Origin: Deltaproteobacteria bacterium | Lineage (GTDB): Bacteria; Desulfobacterota; Desulfobacteria; Desulfobacterales; ETH-SRB1 | Assembly (NCBI GenBank): GCA_019314185.1 | Contig: JAFCZU010000184.1 | Location: 1-6,626, forward strand | DNA: 6,626 nt | Reading direction: 5' to 3' | Shown here: in pieces, positions 1 through 5,124 of the stretch | Layout: every line of letters starts with the position of its first letter | How positions within the stretch are numbered: the first letter of the stretch is position 1 | Notes under the pieces: model-generated | Databases searched by the model: none | What the model was told of the DNA's origin: nothing | The model's input: the letters and a program-made list of their open reading frames with translations, nothing else | Position numbers and translations under genes: made by a program

Positions 1-45
1 GTAGTTGCCGATAAAGCCTGTTGCGCCGGTGACCAGTACTTTCAT
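1..45 (-). CDS. NAD-dependent epimerase/dehydratase (sugar 4-ketoreductase?), N-terminal fragment
   Basis: Only the first 15 codons lie in the window; the gene continues past base 1. They read MKVLVTGATGFIGNY, which is the first beta-strand and the glycine-rich GxxGxxG turn (G7, G10, G13) of an extended short-chain dehydrogenase/reductase Rossmann fold binding NAD(P). The start at 45..43 is preceded by a purine-rich GGATAAAAAGAT stretch rather than a strong Shine-Dalgarno. It is the last visible gene of the CDP-sugar operon, after the C-methyltransferase. By position I infer that it epimerises or reduces the C-methylated 4-keto-6-deoxy sugar nucleotide. The family call is firm from the motif; the substrate is a guess, because the catalytic YxxxK and everything else is outside the window. 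Confidence 0.85.
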   Translation of the reverse strand, partial: MKVLVTGATGFIGNY

Positions 46-66
46 ATCTTTTTATCCGTAATCCAT

Positions 67-186
67 TAATTAGCCGCTGACCCACGCAGATAAACGCAGA
101 CGGTTTATTCTTTTAAGCCAAGAGCCTCTCGTTTTATCTTTAATATTTCTATCTGCGTCCGTCAGCGTCTGTCTGCGGCTAAATTA
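67..186 (-). mobile_element. 120-bp MITE-like deletion derivative of the GxxExxY element
   Basis: The ends are inverted repeats. TAATTAGCCGC at 67..77 faces TAATTTAGCCGC on the opposite strand at 186..175, and from AGCC inward 22 of 30 positions match between the arms (72..101 against 180..151). The interior matches the longer unit at 1422..1860: bases 72..~140 align with 1428..~1498, and 161..180 matches 1836..1855 at 19 of 20. On the minus strand, bases 142..107 still read K-I-K-R-E-A-L-G-L-K-E-stop, the counterpart of E-I-K-R-M-V-L-G-L-E-E-stop at the end of the intact GxxExxY gene. So this copy lost about 320 bp of that gene's interior and kept both ends. It fills the joint between the methyltransferase and the next reductase, and its outer TAA is the methyltransferase stop codon. 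Confidence 0.8.
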
Positions 187-1410
187 AACTATCTTTAAAT
201 CCGGTACAGCCACTACAAACTTCCCGTCCCATTCTCGGATATAACCTAACTGATCCATGATTTCATTTTTGATATTCCATGGCAGGATAATCACAAAATC
301 CGGCCGTGTTTCTTCAATGTTCTTTTCACTGACAACGGGGATATGGCTTGCGGGCATGAACATGTCCTGTTTGTGAGGAGATACATCCGCCACAAAGCTA
401 ATGAGATCTTTTTTTATGCCGGAATAGTTAAGAAGCGTATTTCCTTTGGCTGCAGCCCCGTAAGCAGCAACTATATTCCCCTGCTTTTTCTGCTCCAGGA
501 GAAATGAAAGAAGCGTACATTTAACCTTATCCGCCTTCTGCTGAAAATCAAGGTAATAATCTAATTTTTGCATCCCTCTTGCCGCCTCTTTTCCCAACAA
601 TGCAGCAATATTTGACGATACGGGTTTCGATTCATCCTCATGATGCCTGGCAAAGATTCTTAATGAACCGCCATGGGTTGGGAGTTGCTCAACATCAAAA
701 ATTTCGAGTCCATGTTTCTCAAATATGCGCCTTGCGGTATGAAGTGAATAGTAGGAAAAATGTTCGTGGTAAATCGTATCAAACTGATTCTGCTCAATTA
801 GACGCATGAGATGGGGAAATTCCATAGTTACAACACCATTGTCCTTCAAGGCAACCTTGAGACCGGCCACAAAATCATTGATATCCGGCACATGGGCCAA
901 CACATTGTTTCCTATGATTAAATCAGCCTTTCCTCCTTCTTGCGCGAGCCTTTCCGCAAGGTCAGTGCCAAAAAACGCCTCTAATGTCTCAACCCCTTTT
1001 TCTCTGGCTGCCTGGGCAGTGTTAGCGCTCGGTTCGATGCCCAGACAGGCGATTTGTGTTTCCTTAAAATATTGCAGCAGATACCCATCGTTGGAAGCAA
1101 TTTCGATAACGTGTGACATGGAGTTTAATCCAAGCCTGTCTATAATCATGTTCACATATCTTCTGGCATGATCCAACCAGCTTTTTGAATAGGATGAAAA
1201 ATAGGCATAGTCCTCGCTGAAGATATCATCTGATTTTTTATATTCATCAATCTGGACAAGCCAGCACTTTTCACATACCATTAGTTTTAAAGGGTAAAAG
1301 ACCTCCGGCTCGTTTAACTGGTCCTTTGTTAAAAAGGAATTTGAAGGAGGGGCATTGACCAGATCGATAAATTCATGTGTCAATTCATTGTGACAAAAAC
1401 GGCAATACAT
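184..1410 (-). CDS. SAM-dependent sugar C-methyltransferase (TylC3/NovU-like)
   Basis: A 408-residue class I methyltransferase of the family that C-methylates NDP-4-keto-6-deoxysugars, usually at C3. It has the family's three parts. First is an N-terminal zinc-binding domain with C3/C6 and C46/C49 plus the P-S-N-S-F segment at 22-26. Second is a SAM-binding Rossmann core with VIEIASNDGYLLQ at 101-113, GIEPSAN at 124-130 and GNNVLAHVPD at 167-176. Third is a C-terminal Rossmann-like domain with AYGAAAKGNTLLNY at 316-329 and PWNI at 377-380. The YHEHFSYYS block at 214-222 holds the Tyr/Glu/His residues that act in catalysis in TcaB9-type relatives, followed by HGGSLRIF at 246-253. The length is normal and no lesion is seen. 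GAGG at 1419..1416, 5 nt before the ATG, is the ribosome binding site. Mobile units sit on both sides. With CDP-sugar genes upstream, the substrate is inferred to be a CDP-4-keto-6-deoxyhexose. Confidence 0.92.
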   Translation of the reverse strand: MYCRFCHNELTHEFIDLVNAPPSNSFLTKDQLNEPEVFYPLKLMVCEKCWLVQIDEYKKSDDIFSEDYAYFSSYSKSWLDHARRYVNMIIDRLGLNSMSHVIEIASNDGYLLQYFKETQIACLGIEPSANTAQAAREKGVETLEAFFGTDLAERLAQEGGKADLIIGNNVLAHVPDINDFVAGLKVALKDNGVVTMEFPHLMRLIEQNQFDTIYHEHFSYYSLHTARRIFEKHGLEIFDVEQLPTHGGSLRIFARHHEDESKPVSSNIAALLGKEAARGMQKLDYYLDFQQKADKVKCTLLSFLLEQKKQGNIVAAYGAAAKGNTLLNYSGIKKDLISFVADVSPHKQDMFMPASHIPVVSEKNIEETRPDFVIILPWNIKNEIMDQLGYIREWDGKFVVAVPDLKIV

Positions 1411-1421
1411 AAAAACCTCGA

Positions 1422-1860
1422 TAAATCAGCCGCAGAACCACGCAGATGGGCGCAGACGGTTTACTCCTCTAAACCAAGAACCATGCGTTTGATCTCTGCT
1501 TTTGGGTGTTTGAAATTGACCAGAAGACCAACCTTGATCCCTGTCGCTTTTAAATAGTTCAGGATTTGCGCCTCATGGAGTTTGCTTAAATTTTCTATTG
1601 CTTTCAATTCGAGAATGACTTTATCCTGGACAAGAATATCGGCAAAGTATTCACCAACTGCTTCTTTCTTGTAATATGCCTTGATAGGAATCTGGCTTTC
1701 AGCCTTTAATCCTCGCTCCCGCAATTCAATCATCAGCGCATTCTCATACACCTTTTCCAGAAAGCCCGCTCCCAATGTGCGACTTACCTCAAATATTGCG
1801 CCGTTAATCTGATATGTAAGATCATTAATATTTATGTCAGCGTCTTTCTGCGGCTAATTA
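1422..1860 (-). mobile_element. 439-bp inverted-repeat element carrying a GxxExxY gene
   Basis: The unit fills the gap between the RmlC-like epimerase and the methyltransferase. Its left end TAAATCAGCCGCAGAACCAC (1422..1441) is repeated in inverse at the right end as TAATTAGCCGCAGAAAGACG (1860..1841). From AGCC inward 16 of the first 19 positions match. It carries the GxxExxY gene almost end to end: the gene's stop is 33 bp inside the AGCC terminus on the left, and its homology reaches within about 30 bp of the right terminus. The same ends bound the short unit at 67..186. No transposase is encoded, so if mobile it would have to be moved in trans. The outer TAA at 1860..1858 is the stop codon of the epimerase gene. 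The left edge lies a few bases upstream of the methyltransferase ribosome binding site. Target duplications are not evident. Confidence 0.7.
1461..1775 (-). CDS. GxxExxY family protein (PD-(D/E)xK nuclease-like)
   Basis: The protein matches the GxxExxY family, small proteins of unknown function with a PD-(D/E)xK nuclease-like core. From the TTG at 1775, the name motif is G4-x-x-E7-x-x-Y10. The nuclease-like set follows: D46 in YFADILV, then E56-L-K58, then H67-E-A-Q70 in the next helix. The reading frame keeps family-like sequence upstream of that TTG (N-D-L-T-Y-Q-I-N-G-A-I-F-E-V-S-R-T) back to an ATT at 1829, and is open to a TAG at 1856..1854. There is no ATG, GTG, TTG or CTG in that extension. 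So the natural N-terminus of about 18-20 residues is either lost to a start-codon mutation, leaving the TTG form of 104 aa, or begins at a rare ATT/ATA (122-124 aa, the usual family length). The gene is cargo of the inverted-repeat element around it, not part of the sugar pathway. Confidence 0.8.
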   Translation of the reverse strand: MGAGFLEKVYENALMIELRERGLKAESQIPIKAYYKKEAVGEYFADILVQDKVILELKAIENLSKLHEAQILNYLKATGIKVGLLVNFKHPKAEIKRMVLGLEE

Positions 1861-2388
1861 TCCTGCCAACAACGAGTGGTTCTGATCCCTTTCTGAAACA
1901 TGCGTTATTCCCAATGGCCACTTTATTCCAATTTTCGGATCATCATAGCGCACGCCCCCTTCATGATCGGGGCTGTAAAACTCCGTGTGCAAATAAAGGA
2001 GTTCACAGTTTTCTTCCAATGTCTGGAACCCGTGCGCAAAACCTTCTGGAATATAAATCGTCTTCATGTTTTCCGCAGACAAAACCTCTCCGTGCCATTT
2101 CAAAAAAGTGGAAGAGTCTTTCTTCAAATCAATGGTCACATCGAATACTGACCCGCAAAGACATTTTACCATCTTGACTTCCGCCTTTGGTGGATATTGA
2201 AAATGCATTCCACGGATAGCGCCTTTCTGTTTGGTCAGTGAGTGATTAATTTGCACGATATTCTTGCCATGCAATATGTTCTGAAGTTCGCGTTGGCAGA
2301 AGACACGGGCGAATATTCCACGGTTATCTGTAACGACTTCCGGTTCAATAACAAAGGCATCTTCTAATGGGAGTTTATTGATTTTCAT
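1858..2388 (-). CDS. RmlC-like NDP-4-keto-6-deoxyhexose 3,5-epimerase
   Basis: A 176-residue cupin of the dTDP-4-dehydrorhamnose 3,5-epimerase family. The visible signatures are DNRGIFAR at 21-28, the IRGMHFQ strand at 58-64 with the expected catalytic base H62, EVKMVKCLCGSVFDVTID at 70-87, the IPEGFAHGFQTLE loop at 113-125, and Y132 as the likely general acid. DDPKIGIKWP at 149-158 is followed by SERD, whose D168 should pair with H62. It lies directly behind rfbG, with start and stop overlapping by 14 nt (translational coupling). It probably acts on CDP-4-keto-6-deoxyglucose at C3 and/or C5 rather than on the dTDP sugar. The C-terminus stops soon after SERDQNHSLL, where relatives as I recall them run on about ten residues. 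The stop codon lies in the end of the adjacent mobile element, so a short tail may have been lost. The catalytic residues are intact. Calling it rfbC/rmlC would imply dTDP-rhamnose, which the neighbours do not support. Confidence 0.88.
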   Translation of the reverse strand: MKINKLPLEDAFVIEPEVVTDNRGIFARVFCQRELQNILHGKNIVQINHSLTKQKGAIRGMHFQYPPKAEVKMVKCLCGSVFDVTIDLKKDSSTFLKWHGEVLSAENMKTIYIPEGFAHGFQTLEENCELLYLHTEFYSPDHEGGVRYDDPKIGIKWPLGITHVSERDQNHSLLAG

Positions 2389-3445
2389 TCATGTCCATGT
2401 ATCTAATAATATGCTCAACTCGTTGTTCATATATTTCCTTTTTTTTCATTTCATTAATCCGATACTCATCAATAGTATAACTTACAGTATCATTAAAATC
2501 TAATTTCGGCTGCCATTTCAACTTATTAACAGCTTTTGAAATATCAAGATGCAACCGGTTAGCCTCTGAAAATATATTATTTTCACTTTCACAGGAGATC
2601 CTGCCATGCCCCCAATTCTTTATCACCTTTTCAGCCAGCTCTTTTACAGTTACCATATTCTTTGAAGACGGGCCAAAATTCCATGACCCTGCAAACTCCT
2701 TTGCATTAGTATAAAGCAAAGAACCAAGTTTTAGATAGCCGCTTAATGGCTCAAGGACGTGCTGCCAGGGGCGAACCGCATTTGGATTTCTTATAATAAT
2801 CGGGTCGCCTTTTTCCAGCGCCCTGACACAGTCCGGTACAATCCTGTTTTCCGCCCAGTCTCCGCCGCCGATTACATTACCCGCGCGCACAGAAGCTATG
2901 TTTGCTGAATTATCGTCATTAAAAAACGAATGGGTATAAGAAGCGATTGCCATCTCACAAGCCGCTTTTGATGCGCTGTAGGGATCGTTCCCACCTAATC
3001 TGTCGGTTTCACGATAGCCATAGACCCATTCCCTGTTTTCATAACATTTATCTGTCGTTATAATGACACCGGCTTTTACTGATTCTGTATGCCTTATTGC
3101 CTCCAACACATTAACTGTTCCAATGAAGTTGGTACTAAATGTATTGAGAGGATCTTGATAGCCTTCGAGCACAATGGCCTGCGCCGCCAAATGAAACACA
3201 ATCTCCGGGCTGTATGCGTTGAATATTTTGCGAAGCGCATCATAGTCCCTGATATCCTGGTCAATATGGGTGATCCTCTTACTCAAACCGCAAACAACAT
3301 AATTATCGCGGGTAGTCTGGGGAGGCAGAGATATACCCACAACATCTGCTCCCATACTAAGAAGCCAGATCGCAAGCCAGGAACCTTTGAACCCGGTATC
3401 ACCGGTTATTATCACCTTCTTATCTTTGTATATGTTATCAAACAT
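2375..3445 (-). CDS. rfbG: CDP-glucose 4,6-dehydratase
   Basis: A 356-residue extended SDR enzyme that converts CDP-D-glucose to CDP-4-keto-6-deoxy-D-glucose with bound NAD. The N-terminal nucleotide-binding turn TGDTGFKGSW (14-23, G15/G18/G21) is typical of this enzyme; dTDP-glucose dehydratases usually have TGGAGFIG. Other marks are D63-Q-D-I-R, HLAAQ at 85-89, the catalytic T131-D132-K133 triplet, Y156-S-A-S-K160, and the substrate-loop signature AGNVIGGGDWAENRIVPD at 188-205 followed by RPWQHVLEPL at 225-234. Length is normal for the family. It follows rfbF in the same direction across a 106-bp joint occupied by a fold-back repeat, and overlaps the epimerase gene by 14 nt. No strong Shine-Dalgarno is visible before the ATG. 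Confidence 0.95.
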   Translation of the reverse strand: MFDNIYKDKKVIITGDTGFKGSWLAIWLLSMGADVVGISLPPQTTRDNYVVCGLSKRITHIDQDIRDYDALRKIFNAYSPEIVFHLAAQAIVLEGYQDPLNTFSTNFIGTVNVLEAIRHTESVKAGVIITTDKCYENREWVYGYRETDRLGGNDPYSASKAACEMAIASYTHSFFNDDNSANIASVRAGNVIGGGDWAENRIVPDCVRALEKGDPIIIRNPNAVRPWQHVLEPLSGYLKLGSLLYTNAKEFAGSWNFGPSSKNMVTVKELAEKVIKNWGHGRISCESENNIFSEANRLHLDISKAVNKLKWQPKLDFNDTVSYTIDEYRINEMKKKEIYEQRVEHIIRYMDMNENQ

Positions 3446-3453
3446 GATGTATC

Positions 3454-3538
3454 AGCTCATGGCTGTTAGCACGTAACTGGTGGCAAAACTAAAATACTTT
3501 TAGTGATAGTAGCTCTTGGCAACTAACAGCTATCAGCT
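3454..3538. repeat. Nested inverted repeat in the rfbF-rfbG joint
   Basis: The outer arms AGCTCATGGCTGTTAG (3454..3469) and CTAACAGCTATCAGCT (3523..3538) pair at 14 of 16 positions. At the centre, ACTAAAA (3488..3494) and TTTTAGT (3498..3504) pair perfectly around a 3-nt loop. It fills most of the 106-bp gap between rfbF and rfbG. It shares no obvious sequence with the two GxxExxY-type units and lacks a GC-rich stem plus T-run, so it is not an obvious terminator. It could be a short non-autonomous element, an RNA processing site or a cruciform. The structure is visible directly; its role is unknown. Confidence 0.6.
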
Positions 3539-3551
3539 AAGAGCCACGGGT

Positions 3552-4331
3552 CTATTTCCATGTTTTCCATAATGCCTTGTTTTCATTCCATAGCTTATTA
3601 AGATACTCCATATCCCTAATTGTATCCATGCAAGCCCAGAATCCTCGGTGTTTGTAAACCATCAACTGCCCCTGTTCGGCGAGTTGCTCCAAAGGCCCGA
3701 TCTCAAGATCGCATGAAATATCTTCCGTCAGATAATCTAGTATTTTTCGGTTGAATACGAAAAAACCACCACTCACCATTGTTCCTCCGTTCTTTGGTTT
3801 TTCGAAGAAACTGGTCACCTCATCTCCGGACACCTTCAATTCTCCAAAACGGGTCATCGGGTTGATTCCCGTAACAGTGGCAATCTTACCGTGTGATTGG
3901 TGAAACTTCAGCAGGGCATGGATATCGATATTGGCGATGCCGTCTCCATAGGTCACCATGAAGGTTTCATCGGCGACATATCTCCCCGCTTTTTTTAATC
4001 TCGCGCCCTTTAGCGATTTTTCACCGGTATCCGCCAGGGTGACTTTCCAGCCGATCTCGTCGTGAGAATAGTGAATATAGAGATTCTCCGATCTTCCAAG
4101 CTCCAAGGTCACATCGTTATTCATCAGTTCATAATGACAAAAATAATTCTTGATCATTTCACCTTTATATCCGAGAGCCAAAACAAAATCCTGACATCCA
4201 AACTGCGAATAATACTTCATGATATGCCATAAAATCGGGCGATCTCCGATGTTGACCATGGGCTTTGGCCGGAACTCTGTCTCCTCACGTAACCTTGTTC
4301 CAAGCCCGCCACATAAGATCACAACCTTCAT
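3552..4331 (-). CDS. rfbF: Glucose-1-phosphate cytidylyltransferase
   Basis: A 259-residue cytosolic sugar nucleotidyltransferase making CDP-glucose from CTP and glucose-1-phosphate, the entry step of CDP-linked deoxysugar synthesis. Visible motifs, numbered from the chosen start, are the nucleotide loop LCGGLGTRL (6-14) with R13 and the catalytic-type lysine in RPKPM (K23), GYKGEMIKNYF at 54-64, the metal-binding TYGDG (D130), the EKP triplet at 177-179, and a VSGGFFVF strand at 186-193. The reading frame is open six codons further up to an ATG at 4349. I chose the ATG at 4331 because a strong GGGAGGTG ribosome binding site lies 6 nt before it and relatives begin at MKVVILCGG. It is the first gene of the CDP-sugar operon. 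Length matches the family (about 257 aa). Confidence 0.95.
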   Translation of the reverse strand: MKVVILCGGLGTRLREETEFRPKPMVNIGDRPILWHIMKYYSQFGCQDFVLALGYKGEMIKNYFCHYELMNNDVTLELGRSENLYIHYSHDEIGWKVTLADTGEKSLKGARLKKAGRYVADETFMVTYGDGIANIDIHALLKFHQSHGKIATVTGINPMTRFGELKVSGDEVTSFFEKPKNGGTMVSGGFFVFNRKILDYLTEDISCDLEIGPLEQLAEQGQLMVYKHRGFWACMDTIRDMEYLNKLWNENKALWKTWK

Positions 4332-4337
4332 TCTAAA

Positions 4338-4345
4338 CACCTCCC
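4338..4345 (-). promoter_or_regulatory. Strong ribosome binding site of rfbF
   Basis: GGGAGGTG on the minus strand, 6 nt before the ATG at 4331. It closely matches the consensus complementary to the 16S 3' end and decides the start of rfbF over the upstream in-frame ATG at 4349, which would begin beyond it. It is the strongest such site in the operon, which fits the first gene setting the supply of CDP-glucose. Confidence 0.8.
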
Positions 4346-4375
4346 ACAATTCAAATGTGCTCTACTACAAACCAG

Positions 4376-4483
4376 TTATGGTAATACGGTTTTAAAATCA
4401 GACACTTTTCTAAGACATATTTCATAAGCATCCTTCAAGTCAGTTCGTTCAGGGAAGATGAAATCAACTCCATTGTTTCTTCT
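4376..4483 (-). pseudogene. Protein-like 35-codon remnant in the rfbF leader
   Basis: Between stop codons the minus strand reads 35 codons ending in VDFIFPERTDLKDAYEIC..., then LRKVSDFKTVLP and a TAA at 4378..4376. The residue mix is protein-like but there is no ATG or GTG start (one internal TTG), so it looks like the tail of a gene whose front is gone. I do not recognise the family. An overlapping 24-codon frame at 4425..4351 starts at an ATG 6 nt after GAAGG and stops 19 nt before rfbF; it could instead be a short leader peptide. Neither is secure. The rest of 4332..4612 shows no convincing sigma-70 promoter. Confidence 0.25.
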
Positions 4484-4498
4484 TTATTTATCAGACAC

Positions 4499-4525
4499 GA
4501 TTAACTGGATTGATAGGATTAATAT
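4499..4525. repeat. Three tandem 9-bp repeats
   Basis: GATTAACTG, GATTGATAG and GATTAATAT follow one another without gaps between the MerR-type gene and rfbF. A 9-bp direct repeat, ATCAGACAC, touches this array (4490..4498) and recurs 93 bp away at 4397..4405. Similar GGATT-N-A-type tandem strings occur as dispersed intergenic repeats in several bacterial groups. Binding sites for the adjacent regulator are possible but nothing shows it. Confidence 0.45.
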
Positions 4526-4612
4526 TTCCTCTGGAATTGGGAAAAGAAAAAAGAATCCGAGTAGATCTTGTAAATAATGTCAATAATAATTACTGCAAGT
4601 TGCAAAAGGGTG

Positions 4613-4951
4613 TTATTTCTCGAAGAAGTTGTAAACTCCCGCCTTTACAATTTCGGCTATATGATCTGCCAGAAGGTCTATTGTGTCAGAATCGGAATTA
4701 TTACCTCGTATCTTTTTGCTATTTCCGAGCTTATATTTGATCTCGGACAGGCTCATACCTTTTTCTCTCAACTCTTTAACCTTTCCAATGATGGTAAGGT
4801 GTTCGAGGTTGTAACGCCTCTGCTTCCCACGGGTTCTGATCGGGACGATAATGCCATCCAGTTCTTTTTCCCAGAATCGGAGGGTAGGTTTAGGAATATC
4901 GAGCTTAAAACTGAGTTGCTGGATTGTGAAAAGTTGTTTCTGTGAATCCAT
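4613..4951 (-). CDS. Small MerR-type HTH transcriptional regulator
   Basis: A 112-residue protein with a MerR winged helix-turn-helix and almost no effector domain. Residues 8-30 (FTIQQLSFKLDIPKPTLRFWEKE) are the recognition HTH, with the family's T-L-R-F-W-E-K run. RTRGKQRRYNLEHL at 39-52 is the wing. GMSLSEIKYKLG at 65-76 is the second helical pair. The remaining 35 residues are polar then helical, enough for a dimerising helix but with no metal-cysteine set or drug-binding domain. The ATG at 4951 has only a weak ribosome binding site, and a 6-3-6 palindrome ends 5 bp upstream of the start codon. It lies 281 bp upstream of rfbF on the same strand, so it may regulate the sugar operon, itself, or both; that is inference from position. 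Confidence 0.85.
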   Translation of the reverse strand: MDSQKQLFTIQQLSFKLDIPKPTLRFWEKELDGIIVPIRTRGKQRRYNLEHLTIIGKVKELREKGMSLSEIKYKLGNSKKIRGNNSDSDTIDLLADHIAEIVKAGVYNFFEK

Positions 4952-4955
4952 AGGT

Positions 4956-4970
4956 ATTATCTACGATAAT
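4956..4970. promoter_or_regulatory. Palindrome just upstream of the MerR-type gene (candidate operator)
   Basis: ATTATC TAC GATAAT is a perfect 6-bp inverted repeat with a 3-bp centre. It ends 5 bp before the start codon of the MerR-type gene. Dimeric MerR-fold regulators bind such dyads, so autoregulation is plausible. A short mRNA hairpin covering the weak ribosome binding site would be an alternative. No -35/-10 pair could be assigned around it. Confidence 0.4.
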
Positions 4971-4973
4971 GAT

Positions 4974-5048
4974 GGAGGAGCGCTTCGCTTGAGGCTAAAG
5001 GCCGGTAGGCCCGCTCCTTTACCCTGCCTTTAGAAAGCTCCGCCCCCT
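4974..5048. repeat. GC-rich fold-back sequence (REP-like)
   Basis: This segment is much more GC-rich than its AT-rich surroundings and is packed with pairing arms. AGGAGCG (4976..4982) pairs with CGCTCCT (5012..5018). CTAAAGGC (4995..5002) pairs with GCCTTTAG (5026..5033), so two interlocked stems compete or form a pseudoknot-like fold. GGCC-GGTA-GGCC sits in the middle. Length and structure resemble dispersed REP-type palindromes, but only one copy is in the window and no REP-associated transposase is seen. Confidence 0.5.
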
Positions 5049-5124
5049 GGCTTACACCCCATTTTATTTTACAACCTATTGTTTTTATGTGTTTTAATAT
5101 GCCAATATTAGCCCGAGTTTCTCA

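Noticed and set aside
61..190. Rho-independent terminator between methyltransferase and reductase
   Set aside because: The long inverted repeat looked terminator-like, but it matches the ends and coding tail of the unit at 1422..1860 and has no T-run after the stem.
806..1171. Plus-strand open frame of 121 codons inside the methyltransferase
   Set aside because: It is the antisense shadow of a gene with clear zinc, SAM and catalytic motifs; its translation shows no domain and it has no ribosome binding site context.
1422..1860. CRISPR or tandem repeat array from the recurrent ACGCAGA strings
   Set aside because: ACGCAGA-like words recur only within the terminal repeats of the two related units, with no regular spacer-repeat pattern.
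1858..3445. A dTDP-rhamnose (rmlABCD) operon
   Set aside because: The dehydratase has the TGDTGFKGSW turn and the transferase the features of CDP-glucose enzymes, and a C-methyltransferase is present; rmlA and rmlD are not seen.
3089..3469. Plus-strand open frame of 126 codons opposite rfbG
   Set aside because: Antisense to the well-supported dehydratase; the translation is cysteine- and histidine-rich without any recognisable motif.
4577..4945. Plus-strand open frame of 122 codons opposite the MerR-type gene
   Set aside because: The opposite strand has an unmistakable MerR winged helix; this frame has no family features.
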